A stretch of DNA of 64,000 bases, taken from the NCBI RefSeq assembly GCF_032854445.1, contig NC_088300.1, forward strand, positions 69,416,984 through 69,480,983, given 5' to 3'. Shown here one piece after another: positions 36,313 through 47,545 of this stretch (the stretch's first letter is position 1; every line of letters starts with the position of its first letter). This DNA is from Liolophura sinensis. Lineage: Eukaryota > Mollusca > Polyplacophora > Chitonida > Chitonidae. The notes beneath the pieces are model-generated. The model ran no database searches and had not been told where the DNA came from. It saw nothing but the letters and a program-made list of their open reading frames with translations. A program made the position numbers and the translations under genes.

Positions 36313-38502
36313 CAAGGTTTATTGATCACCATAGTGGAGAACAGAAATTGAAATAAATCTGTGTTCATCCCAGACAATCCGGTACATTATTTGAGAAGTA
36401 TTAAGATGTATTGTGTTATTGACAACTCACATAAATATCCCCACAGTCATTTTGTCTGTTACCATGCAAACCATACCAGCATGGCTAAATAGTATGTAAA
36501 AAATGATATATTCCTTTATAGACCACGTATTTCTGTAATGTATTTGTAGGAAAAGAGTACAATCTCCAGTTATCCTCCTTGGCTTGATCTGCCTGATGTG
36601 TTATCTGTTTTTAGTGAGAGCTGCCAGTCAACAAACCAGCTGTGCTGTTCAAATGTTACAAGGGCTAATTTGCTGGACTAGACAAAAGAGGCCCATTGTG
36701 TGCTGTCTTCTATTGTATGCTATAAAAAAAGAATATCGTGAGCTTTAGAACAAAATGACCTTGTCTGTCAAAAACAAAGCTTGTTTTACCGATAGGTGGC
36801 GCATTCCGTCCAGGGGTCACCTTTGCGATCTGGATGTCTCTTTCTCTAGCTGAACATTTGACAAGACAAGGTAAAAGTGCATGCCAGGCCATTGGTTCTG
36901 TAACAGGCATTGGTTCTGTAAAACTTGGGGAAATGGATTTTAAAAGTGAAATAAGCAAATAATGACTCAGTTAAGCTGTTCTACATCTGACTTAGAATGA
37001 AAAGAAATAAAAATGACTCTTTGACTCAACTGTATGTTGGATGACATTTCTTCTGTTCAAATTTGGTTTTAACTGTTGAATCTGATAGTGCAGTAACCTC
37101 ACCCAACCGCAGTAGTACTGAAATATTCTCAACGTGGCGTTTTACCCTGATGTTTCATTCATTCGTGCAGTAACTTTGTTTAATTGTAAAGATTACCTAA
37201 CTAAAGTTGAGCTTGGCAGAAGGAATCACATAAAGTTTAAACTTAGCGATTTCTCCCTGGCTGAATATGTTTCGTCATGTTTTGCTAGCTTCTCGCGAAT
37301 ATCTAAAAAGGCCAGCAAAATCAGATCAAAAACAAGAAAATTAAAGTTTTGCATGTTTGTCGTCATTGCTTGATTGGACTACCAAAGAAGAAAATTACAA
37401 TGAAAACCTTACCTTTGACAAATTCCTTTTAACTCAAAGCAGCCTTATCTTATATGTTTCGTGTCTTCTATGCATCGCCGCGAGGTAGAAAGGAAATAAA
37501 CATGGGCTCATGTAATAAATTGCGTAGGTGATGACAGGCTTGTTGAGAAATGATGTGAATATAGGTTTGATGTGACACATATTGTTATCTTATAAATCAG
37601 CATACAATACAGTGTATAATGAGGTCTGGATCTTATCTCACACATAGTCTTAACGTTTGTGAACTTTGCTACGGGGTGAGCCCTCAAAACTAATTTTATT
37701 TCATTTTTTATGAATTCTTTATCGCAGCTTTAAACAATATTTCCGCCATATTCCGACCGCCGACGTATTCACCTGCTGCCTCACGGAAAACTATGCGGAA
37801 GACGCCAGATATAACGTCTCACCAAACATCGGTTACACTAACACAGGAACGACCAGTCGTTTGTCTTTCGCCCTGTTTGGGAGCCATAATGAGGCGAGAA
37901 CTCTATCACTAACTTAAAGCTTTTTTATGAAGGCTGAACTGATATTTTTAGCTCATATACTGGGCGATTTTTACCATTCGAACAAGGGCTTCACAGTTTC
38001 AAATGGTTTTAAAGCGTTAACTTGCTGCGACACTAATGCCCATTACAAATTGGGTCGTGTGTTCGAAACCAGATTTCGCTGTTTTGTCTGCGGCTTCAAG
38101 TCAAACTGTTTATCAGATCGGTGGTCAACTCCAATAAACCTCGCCACACTCATGTAAGGGAAAACAAACTGAGCGCGGCGTTGAAGGTCAATCAACCAAT
38201 CATTTATTAACTTGAACGCGTATTTCTAAAAGCAGGGATACACTCATATTTCTATGAAAACCTACTCGTCCTATTTCATTGTCCCAAACTTCATATATCA
38301 TAAAATTTACGTGTATTCGGTTCACAGATAAACAAAGCCCTCATAGCCTTGAGAAACATGAGTGCATAATGGCTAATATGATGTTAATGAAGCAATAAAT
38401 TTAACTCCATACAAACAATGTTGTCCCGCTGACAAAATGTTCATGTCACGAAACAGCATTAATACAGCTGGAGCGCGACGATATGTTCAATGAACGCCAA
38501 GA
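36313..38502. other. Gene-free stretch
   Basis: No coding exon recognised. A SINE-head-like segment (gtgttcgaaaccagatttcg) is at about 38070-38090. A YY1-like ccgccatatt lies at about 37743. Confidence 0.4.
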
Positions 38503-38600
38503 ATTTATTTAGTCATTTGAATGATGTTTCACGCCGTGTTCAAGAATATTTCACTTAAACGAATGCGTTCAGAATTATGATGGGAGGAAACAAGCCAGTA
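38503..38600 (-). mobile_element. Family B SINE fragment
   Basis: 'atgtttcacgccgtgttcaa', 'gaatatttcacttaaacgaa', 'attatgatgggaggaaac'. Confidence 0.75.
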
Positions 38601-39568
38601 AAGCTAAGAAAATAGGCATCAGGAATAATTGAAAAACATGGCGTGCCTTAATATAACAGGGCTGAAGTTAAACCTCCACAAAATTAACCATCTAGTTGAC
38701 CCCTAGATGTACCCATCCACGACATGAGCATAGTTTTGCTCGATACTACATAATGTAGAACTCGAACATATGCGCTATGCCAAAATAATTATCAGACTGT
38801 GCCGAGCTTTTGAACCAAGTCAAAATCTCAAAATTTCCACATTGTTTAAGATCCAACAGCTTGAAATTTTGATGACTCATCTGGGGTTCAAATTTTATTT
38901 TACTCCTAGTGTCAACAATGAGTATTTAAATCAAATTTAAAATTATGACAAGTGCAAACTGGCTTTGTGGATGTGACCCCTGAAGCTTAATGAGTGTGAC
39001 GCAAACGTATACAACATCTTGTAGCCTGCCAGTCGTCTTTATGTCATATTCAGATGGGCACGGCTCTGATGTTTTATATTCGTAAAACCCTGTCATACAA
39101 AGTAAGGCAGGCTTGCTTGAACAACTCCTGTGTTTGTAGGGAAGGGGCAAAAAAACTCTCCCTAATAGTAAAACATAAACAAGGTAATTTAAAGATTATC
39201 TAGACACTTTAGTTTCAGATTAAAGCATTGAGTTTTTGCTTTAAGATCGTCCTTGAGAACCATTTTTCATATGTTTCTTCACAGAAACTACAAATTATAT
39301 ATGACGTCATGTATCAGGTGTTTCACATTAAAAATAAATAAAAAAGTACGAGCTATATATGCCGTCAGTTAACATGCATTCCACAGTCAAAATATACTTT
39401 AGTTCGAACTATATATGTCGTCACCTAACATTCGTTCCACAGACAAAATATGCTTTCCAAATCAACCAAGGTCTACCTTTTGCACCAAAGGCCTCGCGAC
39501 TATTTCACGAAAAAGCTTTTATTATTTCAGTAATAGGGGAAACAACACAATTTGTAAAAAGTGCACAT
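38601..39568. other. Gene-free stretch downstream of globin 3
   Basis: Near 39345-39440 a segment of about 60 bp with 'agctatatatgccgtcagtt' is repeated once ('aactatatatgtcgtcacct'). Nothing else recognised. Confidence 0.4.
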
Positions 39569-39574
39569 TTTATT
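39569..39574 (-). promoter_or_regulatory. Polyadenylation signal of globin 3
   Basis: Minus-strand AATAAA, 236 bp after the stop codon, aligned with the corresponding signals of globins 1 and 2. Confidence 0.7.
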
Positions 39575-39704
39575 CATCAGCAGATGGATGGAAACATATA
39601 AAATAAAAGACTTTATAAACAACAACAACAACAACAACATTATCTATGATGATCTAAATCTATCTCAACACTGGATATACTACGTATTTTTCTCCTGAGT
39701 ATTC

Positions 39705-39729
39705 ACATATGTACATCAGGGGCAGAGGG
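39705..39729 (-). promoter_or_regulatory. Conserved globin 3'UTR block, copy 3
   Basis: 'acatatgtacatcaggggca' followed by gaggg, aligned with 2067-2091 and 25727-25755. Confidence 0.65.
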
Positions 39730-39809
39730 TTTCGACTTCATCAATTTCAATTCTTTTTATTTTTCACTTTTCCAGAGTCGGCCATATTGGTTGAGGGCAG
39801 CGTGTTGAT

Positions 39810-42800
39810 CTAAGCTGCCTGCTGAGCGGTGTATTCCTTTTGACCGGAAACGATTTGATCCTCCACCCATGCGTACAGCTCACGCCAGGCAGCCTGACTG
39901 GCGCGGTTAAAATTGCTGCACTGTTCAGACATCTTCTCAACCAAAGCCTCTCCCAGGTACTACAACATCAAAACCATGTACACACATATATTTTTTTTTC
40001 ATTATTGCTTGTAGCCATGCTCAAGAATCTTTCCCATTTTTTGTATATTGGGGGAGGAAAGCGAAGTGTTCGAGTTAGACCACCCACCTTTGGCTGGTTA
40101 CTGACGAACTTACGACATGCGACGGGCACCATGTAGACCACATTTGGGAAAGGCAAGAAGACATTATCGAACAGTCTGCTGCGGACAGGGCCAAATGAGC
40201 GTTTGATCGACTATACTTATCGTCGCCAAAACTCCACAGGCAATGACAGCAATAGAAATTCTGTGACCAGCGCAACCTAACATTAAATATCCTTAAGTGT
40301 CAGTAAAGTGAAAGGAGTTCAAACCTTTTGCAGAGGCCGCTGTGAGTTCAAGTCCAGCTCAAGCTGGCTTCGTCTCCGGCCGTAAGTGGGAAGGTCTGCA
40401 GCAACCTGCGGAGTGTCGTGGATTTTCCCCCCAGCATAATGCTGGCCGCCGTCGTATAAGTGAAATATTCTTGTGTACGGCACAAAACACCAATCAAATA
40501 AATAAATAAAAAAATAAAATTACCCCGAGCCTGTTACCTTGCGATACATGAGTTAATGACGTCATCTGTGACATGGTGCCCGTACTATCTACAGCCCATG
40601 CCCCTGCACTTGGCACGCTCTTTATATCCTTAATACCGGATAAACCATTCTTTACAGAAATGATGAACAGTTAAAAAGTCATTGAGGTGACGATCAGATA
40701 GGATAAAAACTCTGCCTCGATCTTTGTTTCTATGACAGAGTAACATGATAGCATAACATGATTCCACTGGATACTTCAGGGATCTATTATTGATTATTTA
40801 TTTTTATTAGTGGTGAGATACATCCAAAACAAATCTAGGTGTGTCACACGGGTCAGAAGGTCAAACTTGTCTCGTGGTGGCTGTGATGTTCAGTTAGCGT
40901 AGACAACAGCATGGGCGCTATGAGGAGCATGTATCTCCTATCTTAAACCAAACTGAGTATAATGTTATCTGTCTGTATTATATGGGGTCAATCAAACGTA
41001 ATCAAAAGGCCTGTTAACATATTTTAAAGGGCTGACGTTAGTATACCATAAAAAGAAAGTGAACACAAGAAGATTTTTTTTGTTTCGAAGAAAGGAACCA
41101 GAACCGATCATGTGGACTTACTGGGAAATACTCCTGTGGAATGTTGTAGCCTTGGGTGCCATGACGACCACCAAGCTGCTTCAGGATTGGTACAACATCT
41201 TCCAGGTTGTCAAGGTGGTCCACGACAATACCCAGGTATTTGATAACTCTGGTCACGTGGAAGATCACGCGAGAGTTGTTCTGAAACTGACCGGCAGCAC
41301 TTCCCTTGGCGAAGTCGAACTTGTCTTTGGTGCGCGGATTGCGCTGAAACAATCTAAAAAGTGACTAAATGCAAGAAAAAAACAAAAACAAAAAACAAAC
41401 AAAAAAAAAAAACCAAAAAAAAAAACACGGAAAGCAATTAATATAATTATGCATAATGGTATAATGAAAAAGGAAGTGATACTATCAGTCTAAAGTTATA
41501 ATTATGTTGCACAGCAGGTATAGTCTGACTTCACAATTCGCCTGATTAACTTTTATGATATAGTTATTGTTGTAGCTAATTGTAAATTGATGAATTTCTG
41601 CCGCTGGTTAAATTTTCTATACACGTGGCTGAGGGAGATGCAAATGTAATGTGTACCTGAGGAAGAGCTGAATGCCTGTCTCGGTGGGGTCACCTCTGAC
41701 GTAGCTGGCCCAGGTGGAGCGGATCATGTTCCGTTGACGATCATCCAGAAGTGGGTAGCGACCATTTGTCTTGAAGCGGGTGCACTCGAAAAGCCTAAAA
41801 TGATTAGCAACAGCCGAAGGTTGACCAGCGACACAAACCGGTAAAGGAAAGCAAATTAAAGTCTTTATTTTCAAAAATATATTCATGAGTGTTCCATGGT
41901 CTAATGCTGTCGAGGACGGGTCAAATCACAGTGTTAAATCGGGATATTTGACACTTTAATTTAGACTAATCCAACGGATGAGGCGAAATGCAACCATGTC
42001 AGGTTCCAATGTTCGTCGGGGCTTTACTGACATCAAGCGGACCAGCGTTTCATAAAATCCATTGTCTTTCACTACTGTGACTTGTACGTTAGGCATAGGA
42101 AAATGAGTCAGTAACTCCCCAGTCGTCCGTGGTGGGCCCCTGATACTCCGGTTTCTTTAAGGCATAAAAATTGTCGACCATCGTGTAAGTAAAAAAAAAA
42201 GTGGATCATACCGTTAAAAGTATAAGCAATCAATTAAGAAGTCCAGAATACCCGTGTGATCAGTGAAAGAATTCTTGAAACAAAGTCTTTGGAGAATTAA
42301 ATACATATAATAACAGATTTTCCCATAAGTAAGCCCAAAATAAAGCTGTCTAAGTAAGACGCAATTGTTGTGTGTTGGAAACACACATTTGTCTTTAACA
42401 AGCACAGGTGTCGTCTGTGTATTTTGCCATATTTTAATCCACATTTTATAACAGTGTTTAACCGTGTATAAACGATATATATAGCACGTGTCTTTTCATC
42501 CAAAGCACGTAAAAATCTAAAAGTTCCCATTGGTTTTTTTGAATTGGAACGACCATAACAGTTTTGGATGCTATAGCACAAACATATAAAGACAATGCTG
42601 CATACATGTGAGTGTAACGAGAATACTCATTATTTTAAGAAATACACACAGGTAAGGTACGGAAGTATACTTACTGTATAAACACAGCCTCGGCAACTTT
42701 ATCGATATGAGGCTGCGTCTGGAAAGGAACAAACAAAACAAAATCAAGCGTTAGATTTAGCTTGAAGAAAGAATTAAAGAAGCAAAGATCTTGAAAAGTG

Positions 42801-42884
42801 TTTTCAAAACAAGAAGACAAATAGGACAAATTTATATAAAACAATAGAATGATTCAAGTCATAAAGGTTTAAAGAATGTACCAT
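39810..42884 (-). CDS. Globin 3: neuroglobin-like globin, 188 aa, intact
   Basis: Exons on the minus strand: ATG at 42882-42884, 42675-42718, 41657-41794, 41122-41353, 39810-39959; GT/AG throughout and the same lengths and phases as globin 2. Visible: LIRSAW-equivalent MIRSTW, KDKFDF with the CD1-type Phe, distal His in IFHVTRV, proximal His in GGRHGTQG, and a C-terminal helix with ELYAWVEDQ. No signal peptide is seen. The exon 4 nucleotide sequence is very close to globin 1 while the start of exon 5 is quite different, suggesting conversion between copies. Introns are longer than in globin 2 (intron 4 is 1162 bp and holds a family B SINE). A haem-binding intracellular ligand carrier or sensor is the likely role; expression tissue is unknown. 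Confidence 0.93.
40045..40120 (+). mobile_element. Fragment of a further interspersed repeat in globin 3 intron 4
   Basis: Shares 'gggaggaaagcg' and 'ggttactgacgaacttacga'-type blocks with 30085-30155. Confidence 0.45.
40330..40522 (+). mobile_element. Family B SINE in globin 3 intron 4
   Basis: Begins in the head at 'gccgctgtgagttcaagtcc' (B-box region), runs through 'ataatgctggccgccgtcgt' to 'aaaacaccaatcaaataaat'. It lies antisense to the globin gene; the A-box part is missing. Confidence 0.92.
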
Positions 42885-42978
42885 TTTTGCACTGCTCAAT
42901 CCGGCGGTCAAGAAATGCGAACGCTACGGAAAGATGAAGCAACTTCCGATATGTCAGTATCAGATGAAGCGACACTGG

Positions 42979-42985
42979 TTAAATA
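42979..42985 (-). promoter_or_regulatory. TATA-like box of globin 3
   Basis: Minus-strand TATTTAA about 95 bp upstream of the ATG. Weaker than the boxes of globin 1 and the EF-hand gene; the call rests on matching position. Confidence 0.45.
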
Positions 42986-42989
42986 TTTG

Positions 42990-43915
42990 GACATTAATTG
43001 TTCATCCATTCACAAAATGTGATTGACCATCAACAAACAAAGGAAGCGAAAAGTACAGATCTCTATGTGAGGCGTGACGAGGCATCATGTCACTCAAAAA
43101 TGATTGACATAAGCGACTTCGAAGCTATCAAGTTCCAAATATACTTCACATAGACTCATACAACTTCTCTGGCGTCAGGAAAACCTACTTGTTTTTGCCT
43201 CTGAATATTTTCTTTAAAGATTTTTGTTCTTTTTGGCTAAAAGACGTCCTGTTTAGTGGAGTGTGAAATGGACTGTCTGTCAGACGCACTATTATATAGC
43301 GTCAGATAAGTTGTTACAGTACTGATGAACTCTTCTACAACCAACCTGTAGATTCTTATCTAGCCGTTCTATAGATTAATTGTGATGTTAAGTTTGTATG
43401 AAAGAACCATGGGTTGGAATGCAGAATAAATTGAAGAAAACAGTTCAACTCATCGTTTGTATAAGCCCAGGGTTTTGATGGATGTCTGATTATTATTTAT
43501 GAGTCACAGTAAGTAGGTGAGCTATCATAAAAAGTTCAAGGTCAAGAGTTACGGAAAATTCAATCTCAAAGTTCTTTGTATGTTTCATTTTATCACCGAC
43601 GTTGACGTAGGCATGCCCCCTAAACCCCATGCGTCATTGTTGCATGTTGATGGCCATGACCTTTTGGCAGGGTTTAAGGAGAAGCTCACTGAGTAGCCGC
43701 AAACACTAAGTCGATTGTTTGCGTCACGCATGACTACCCATCCGGGCACTTCATCGACTCATTCCGACATGAACGTTAAAATAAATTTTTTGCGAGTTTA
43801 AATAGTCGATGATAATGGTTATAGTACTAATTTCGAAGCACAGAATATAACTGAATCTGCACTCAGCGAAACTACATATACAAACACACGACACCATAGT
43901 TCACTAAATAAAATT
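42990..43915. other. Upstream flank of globin 3
   Basis: No gene or repeat family recognised. Confidence 0.4.
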
Positions 43916-44070
43916 GCTACTCTCACCAATGCGGTCGCTGTGAGTTCAAGTCCAGCTCATGCTGGCTTCCTCTCCGGCCGTAAGTGGGGAGGTCTTCCAG
44001 CAGCCTGCGGATGGTCGTGGGATCATTGTGCTGCTCTAGTATGGTAACCACCAGGCCACAGACGCCCCTG
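43916..44070. mobile_element. Fold-back family B SINE
   Basis: Positions 43916-44022 are a plus-strand SINE body (ctcaccaatgcggtcgctgt to 'ctgcggatggtcgtggg'). It is joined directly to 44024-44070, a minus-strand SINE head (cattgtgctgctctagtatg, then a stretch related to gctaaccactgagccac). The two halves have opposite polarity. Confidence 0.75.
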
Positions 44071-44229
44071 ATAAACGGACTGATGTAAAGGTGAAGTGAG
44101 CAAACTGAGCATGGTCTGTCTTAAATGAGTGTTTTTACAATTTTGTCATGGGTGTCTCATATGTGTCAATATTTTATCAACTGGACAGTTATAGGACAGT
44201 ATATTTGATTAAAAACCTGTAATGGATGT

Positions 44230-45300
44230 ACGATATAGCTAGGTGAAGTCTTTGCGGTACGATGTGTTAAAATGACGTCATTGCAGAACAATATGTCTAA
44301 ATGTACTAATTGCATTGAAATATGTTAAGGTTTAACCGTTACAATTTAATACATTTCTGCGAAGTCATTGCATTAAAAAATTACACTATAATATGTTAGA
44401 TACAGTCATTTCATTACGATGTATTTAAATGTGTTTACACTTAGTCAGTACTGTAAAGTATGTTTAGTTGTAGCCATTTCTAGTACATGATTATATGTGG
44501 TCATTGTAGCACAGTATGTTAAGATATTACATATTGCAGTACAGTATGTTTAGCTGTACTCAGGTCAGTGCATTTAGACATAGTCATTGTAGAACAGTTC
44601 AGGTTCAGATGTAGTCATGGCACTACAGTGCGCTTAAATGTAGTCATTGCAGAACAGTGGGTTTTGATGTAGTCATGACACTACAGAGCGTTTAGATGTA
44701 ATCTTTGCAGAACAATCTGTTTAGATGTAGTCATTGCAGAACAGTCTGTTTAGATGTAGTCTTTACACTACAGTGCGCTTAAATGTAGTCATTGCAGAAC
44801 AGTGGGTTTAGATGTAGTCATGACACTACAATGCGTTTAGATGTAGTCTTTGCAGAACAATCTGTTTAGATGTAGTCTTTCCACTACAGTGCACTTGGAT
44901 GTAGTCTTTGCAGAAAAGTGCGTTTAGATGTAGTCATGGCACTACAGTGCGTTTAGATGTAGTCATTGCAGAACAATCTGTTCAGATGTAGTCCGCGAAG
45001 TATAGTGCGCTTAGATGTGGTCATTGTAGAACAGTCTGTTTAGATCTAGTCAGGGCAGTACAGTGCGTTTAGATGTAGTCATTGCAGAACAGTCTGTTTA
45101 GATGTAGTCACGGCAGTACAGAACGTTCAGGTCAGGTTAATTGCTGCGGAAACTGAATTCCCCGATGTAAACCACCAACCATCAACACGTCACTGCAGCT
45201 CAATGTTAAGGTGTAATCAAAGCAGTACGATATGTAAAACCATTTTAGTGCCATGTGGTTAAATGAAGTCATTACAGTGTAAAATGTAGTCATCGTTGTA
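44230..45300. repeat. 29-bp minisatellite with 58-bp higher order
   Basis: The core (about 44560-45130) has roughly 20 units of gtttagatgtagtcattgca followed by gaacagtct, alternating with versions reading 'ggcactacagtgc', so a two-unit period is visible. Units towards both ends are degenerate, which is the usual pattern of arrays that renew from the middle. Confidence 0.9.
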
Positions 45301-47324
45301 CAGGACTTTTAAAAGCTGTTTGAATCAGTTAGAAGCTTAACATCAAGAAAAATATCCAATTTACACAAAACCATTGTCACTGGCCTCATATTTAGAAGTG
45401 GAGAACAAAAATTATGCTAAATGCATGACTGTGTCGCTTGACTGCACTTCATCAATCATAATATGACGAATTGTTTTAAAAACCCTATTTTGCTTGACGG
45501 GAGAGTTCAACAATATGGACACCAAGCTGACCATGCACAACGACAAAGGCTCGTCACATGACCGTCCAGGGCATTGCTTACCAGAAAACACACTAAACAT
45601 ATATTTCTATCACGAAGACAAACTCCCCAACATAAAAAATTACGACTGGAATACAAAGCTGGGTCTATCGTGAAAATGAGAAAAAACATAATGTAGTAAA
45701 TACGTCACAAAGAGACTAAAAAGATAACATAATGAATCAAATTGCTTAATGAAAATAATTTAATGGCGGTTTTAAAGTAAGGTGTGTAATGAGTAGATTG
45801 GAAATCATGTTAATGTCGATGGCAGTCAGAGCTTAAAATCATTTGGGGACAAACGAGAGAAATGGAAGACACAGAGGCACCTTTCTGTAGTCAAAGTTGT
45901 CTGTTTTCCCGTGGATCTGAATGTTTTGCTGATGTGGAGGTAGAGGCAAAATATAACTGCAGTGGGACTTTTCACTGTTGGAAGATTTCACAGTTGGTTG
46001 AGCATGGGAAAAATTTGCAGCCTTAGATAAAGCTGACATTCCATAAAACTTAATTAAATTATGAGGGATTTTTTTAAAAGAAATTGCTTATTTTAATTTT
46101 ATGCGACATGCATGGCTTAATTGAAGTCAGAAATAAGATTAACTGATGCAAGGAAAATGTTATTAATTGTGAAAAGAAAGGTTTACTTCAACCCTAAGTC
46201 AGACACTGTCTAAAGGGAGGCAACTTTCAGGATTGAACGCTGGAGGAAAATATTCAACCTGCCTGATGTTTAGATGCTTTTCCGAACAAATGACCACATA
46301 ATATACAACTCATTGAACAGTACTGAGTTGGTATTCAGTTTTATTTATCGTACTAAGGTGCCCGACACCCAGACGTAAATTGTTCTTTACAGAAAGTGAA
46401 AAAATACAATGTATGGAGCTGTGCTAGTCAATGATCCACTGTTTCGACCAACAATCATGATCTACATTTAATCTTAGTATTTATAGTCTGTTTCTTTTAA
46501 TTACGAGGTGCGATGGCGAGTAGGCTTGCACGCGCAGTTACACACGGATGTCATTACCACATTATTATCATTTCTCTACGTGGAAATCATTAAAAGCCGC
46601 TGCAGTCACACACAATTCAGCAAATGTTGCACAATTTATGTGCATCTCTTTGTGACATCTGACAGCTGACATGTACTCGAGGATAATTTAAAGTCGAAAA
46701 CATTAAAAAAATAAAAACACTCACAAAAAACTAATACACAGCGTAAACATCAAGGGGTCATGTGCTTTTGTCTGTCTCCTTAACTAACCGTTCTGCGCAT
46801 GTACAGTGATGTCCATTCGAAAGTTTTGTCAGTCAGAGATGCTACTCATTTTTTGCATTCCAAACCTAGAATCTAGCAGCTCCCTGTTATCCATAGTTTG
46901 TTTATACTTATCGCCTATATTGAGCTATCTGTACGTATAATCAGCACCCAAAATATCCTTTCGTCACTGATACGTAAAACCGTAAGCTCTACGCATCGAT
47001 ACGTTACGCATCCATAGGAATACTTTTACAAAAGTTAAATCCATTTTTTGTTTTCGGACTAGCTTCACAATTCGAACTGGCCGAAACTAACAAAGCCACA
47101 CTATGAGGTTTCTGTGAAAAGACTAAATATTTTCAAAACGGAATTTCATAACACTGAACTCTGAAGATCATATAGCTACAAAAGATACAAAACTGTTGTT
47201 AAACATGCCGAATGGCACTTGTTGAAAAATTATCTTTCGCGATATGCTTAACAATCCTTGGTCCGCGCAGACAGCGGCGTTTATTTACCAGTGCCCATAG
47301 ATCGGGGATATATGCCGGTAATTA
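45301..47324. other. Gene-free stretch
   Basis: No coding exon or repeat family recognised. Confidence 0.4.
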
Positions 47325-47545
47325 TCAGTTGTGCACTACACTTATGGGTCTGCAAATCCGAGATGTCTAAGTACTAACTGTTCACAAAATCTGCGCGGAT
47401 CAGCGATGTCTAATTATTAGTTGTACACCACCGTTCTCAATCCACGGATCAGCGATGTCTAATTATCAGTTGTACAGCACCATTCTCAATTCGCGCGGAT
47501 CAGTGATGTCTAATTATCAGTTGTACACCGCCATTCTCTAACTTT
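47325..47545. repeat. About 50-bp minisatellite
   Basis: Three clear and one or two degenerate units of gcggatcagcgatgtctaat followed by 'tatcagttgtacaccaccat' and 'tctcaat'. Confidence 0.85.
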
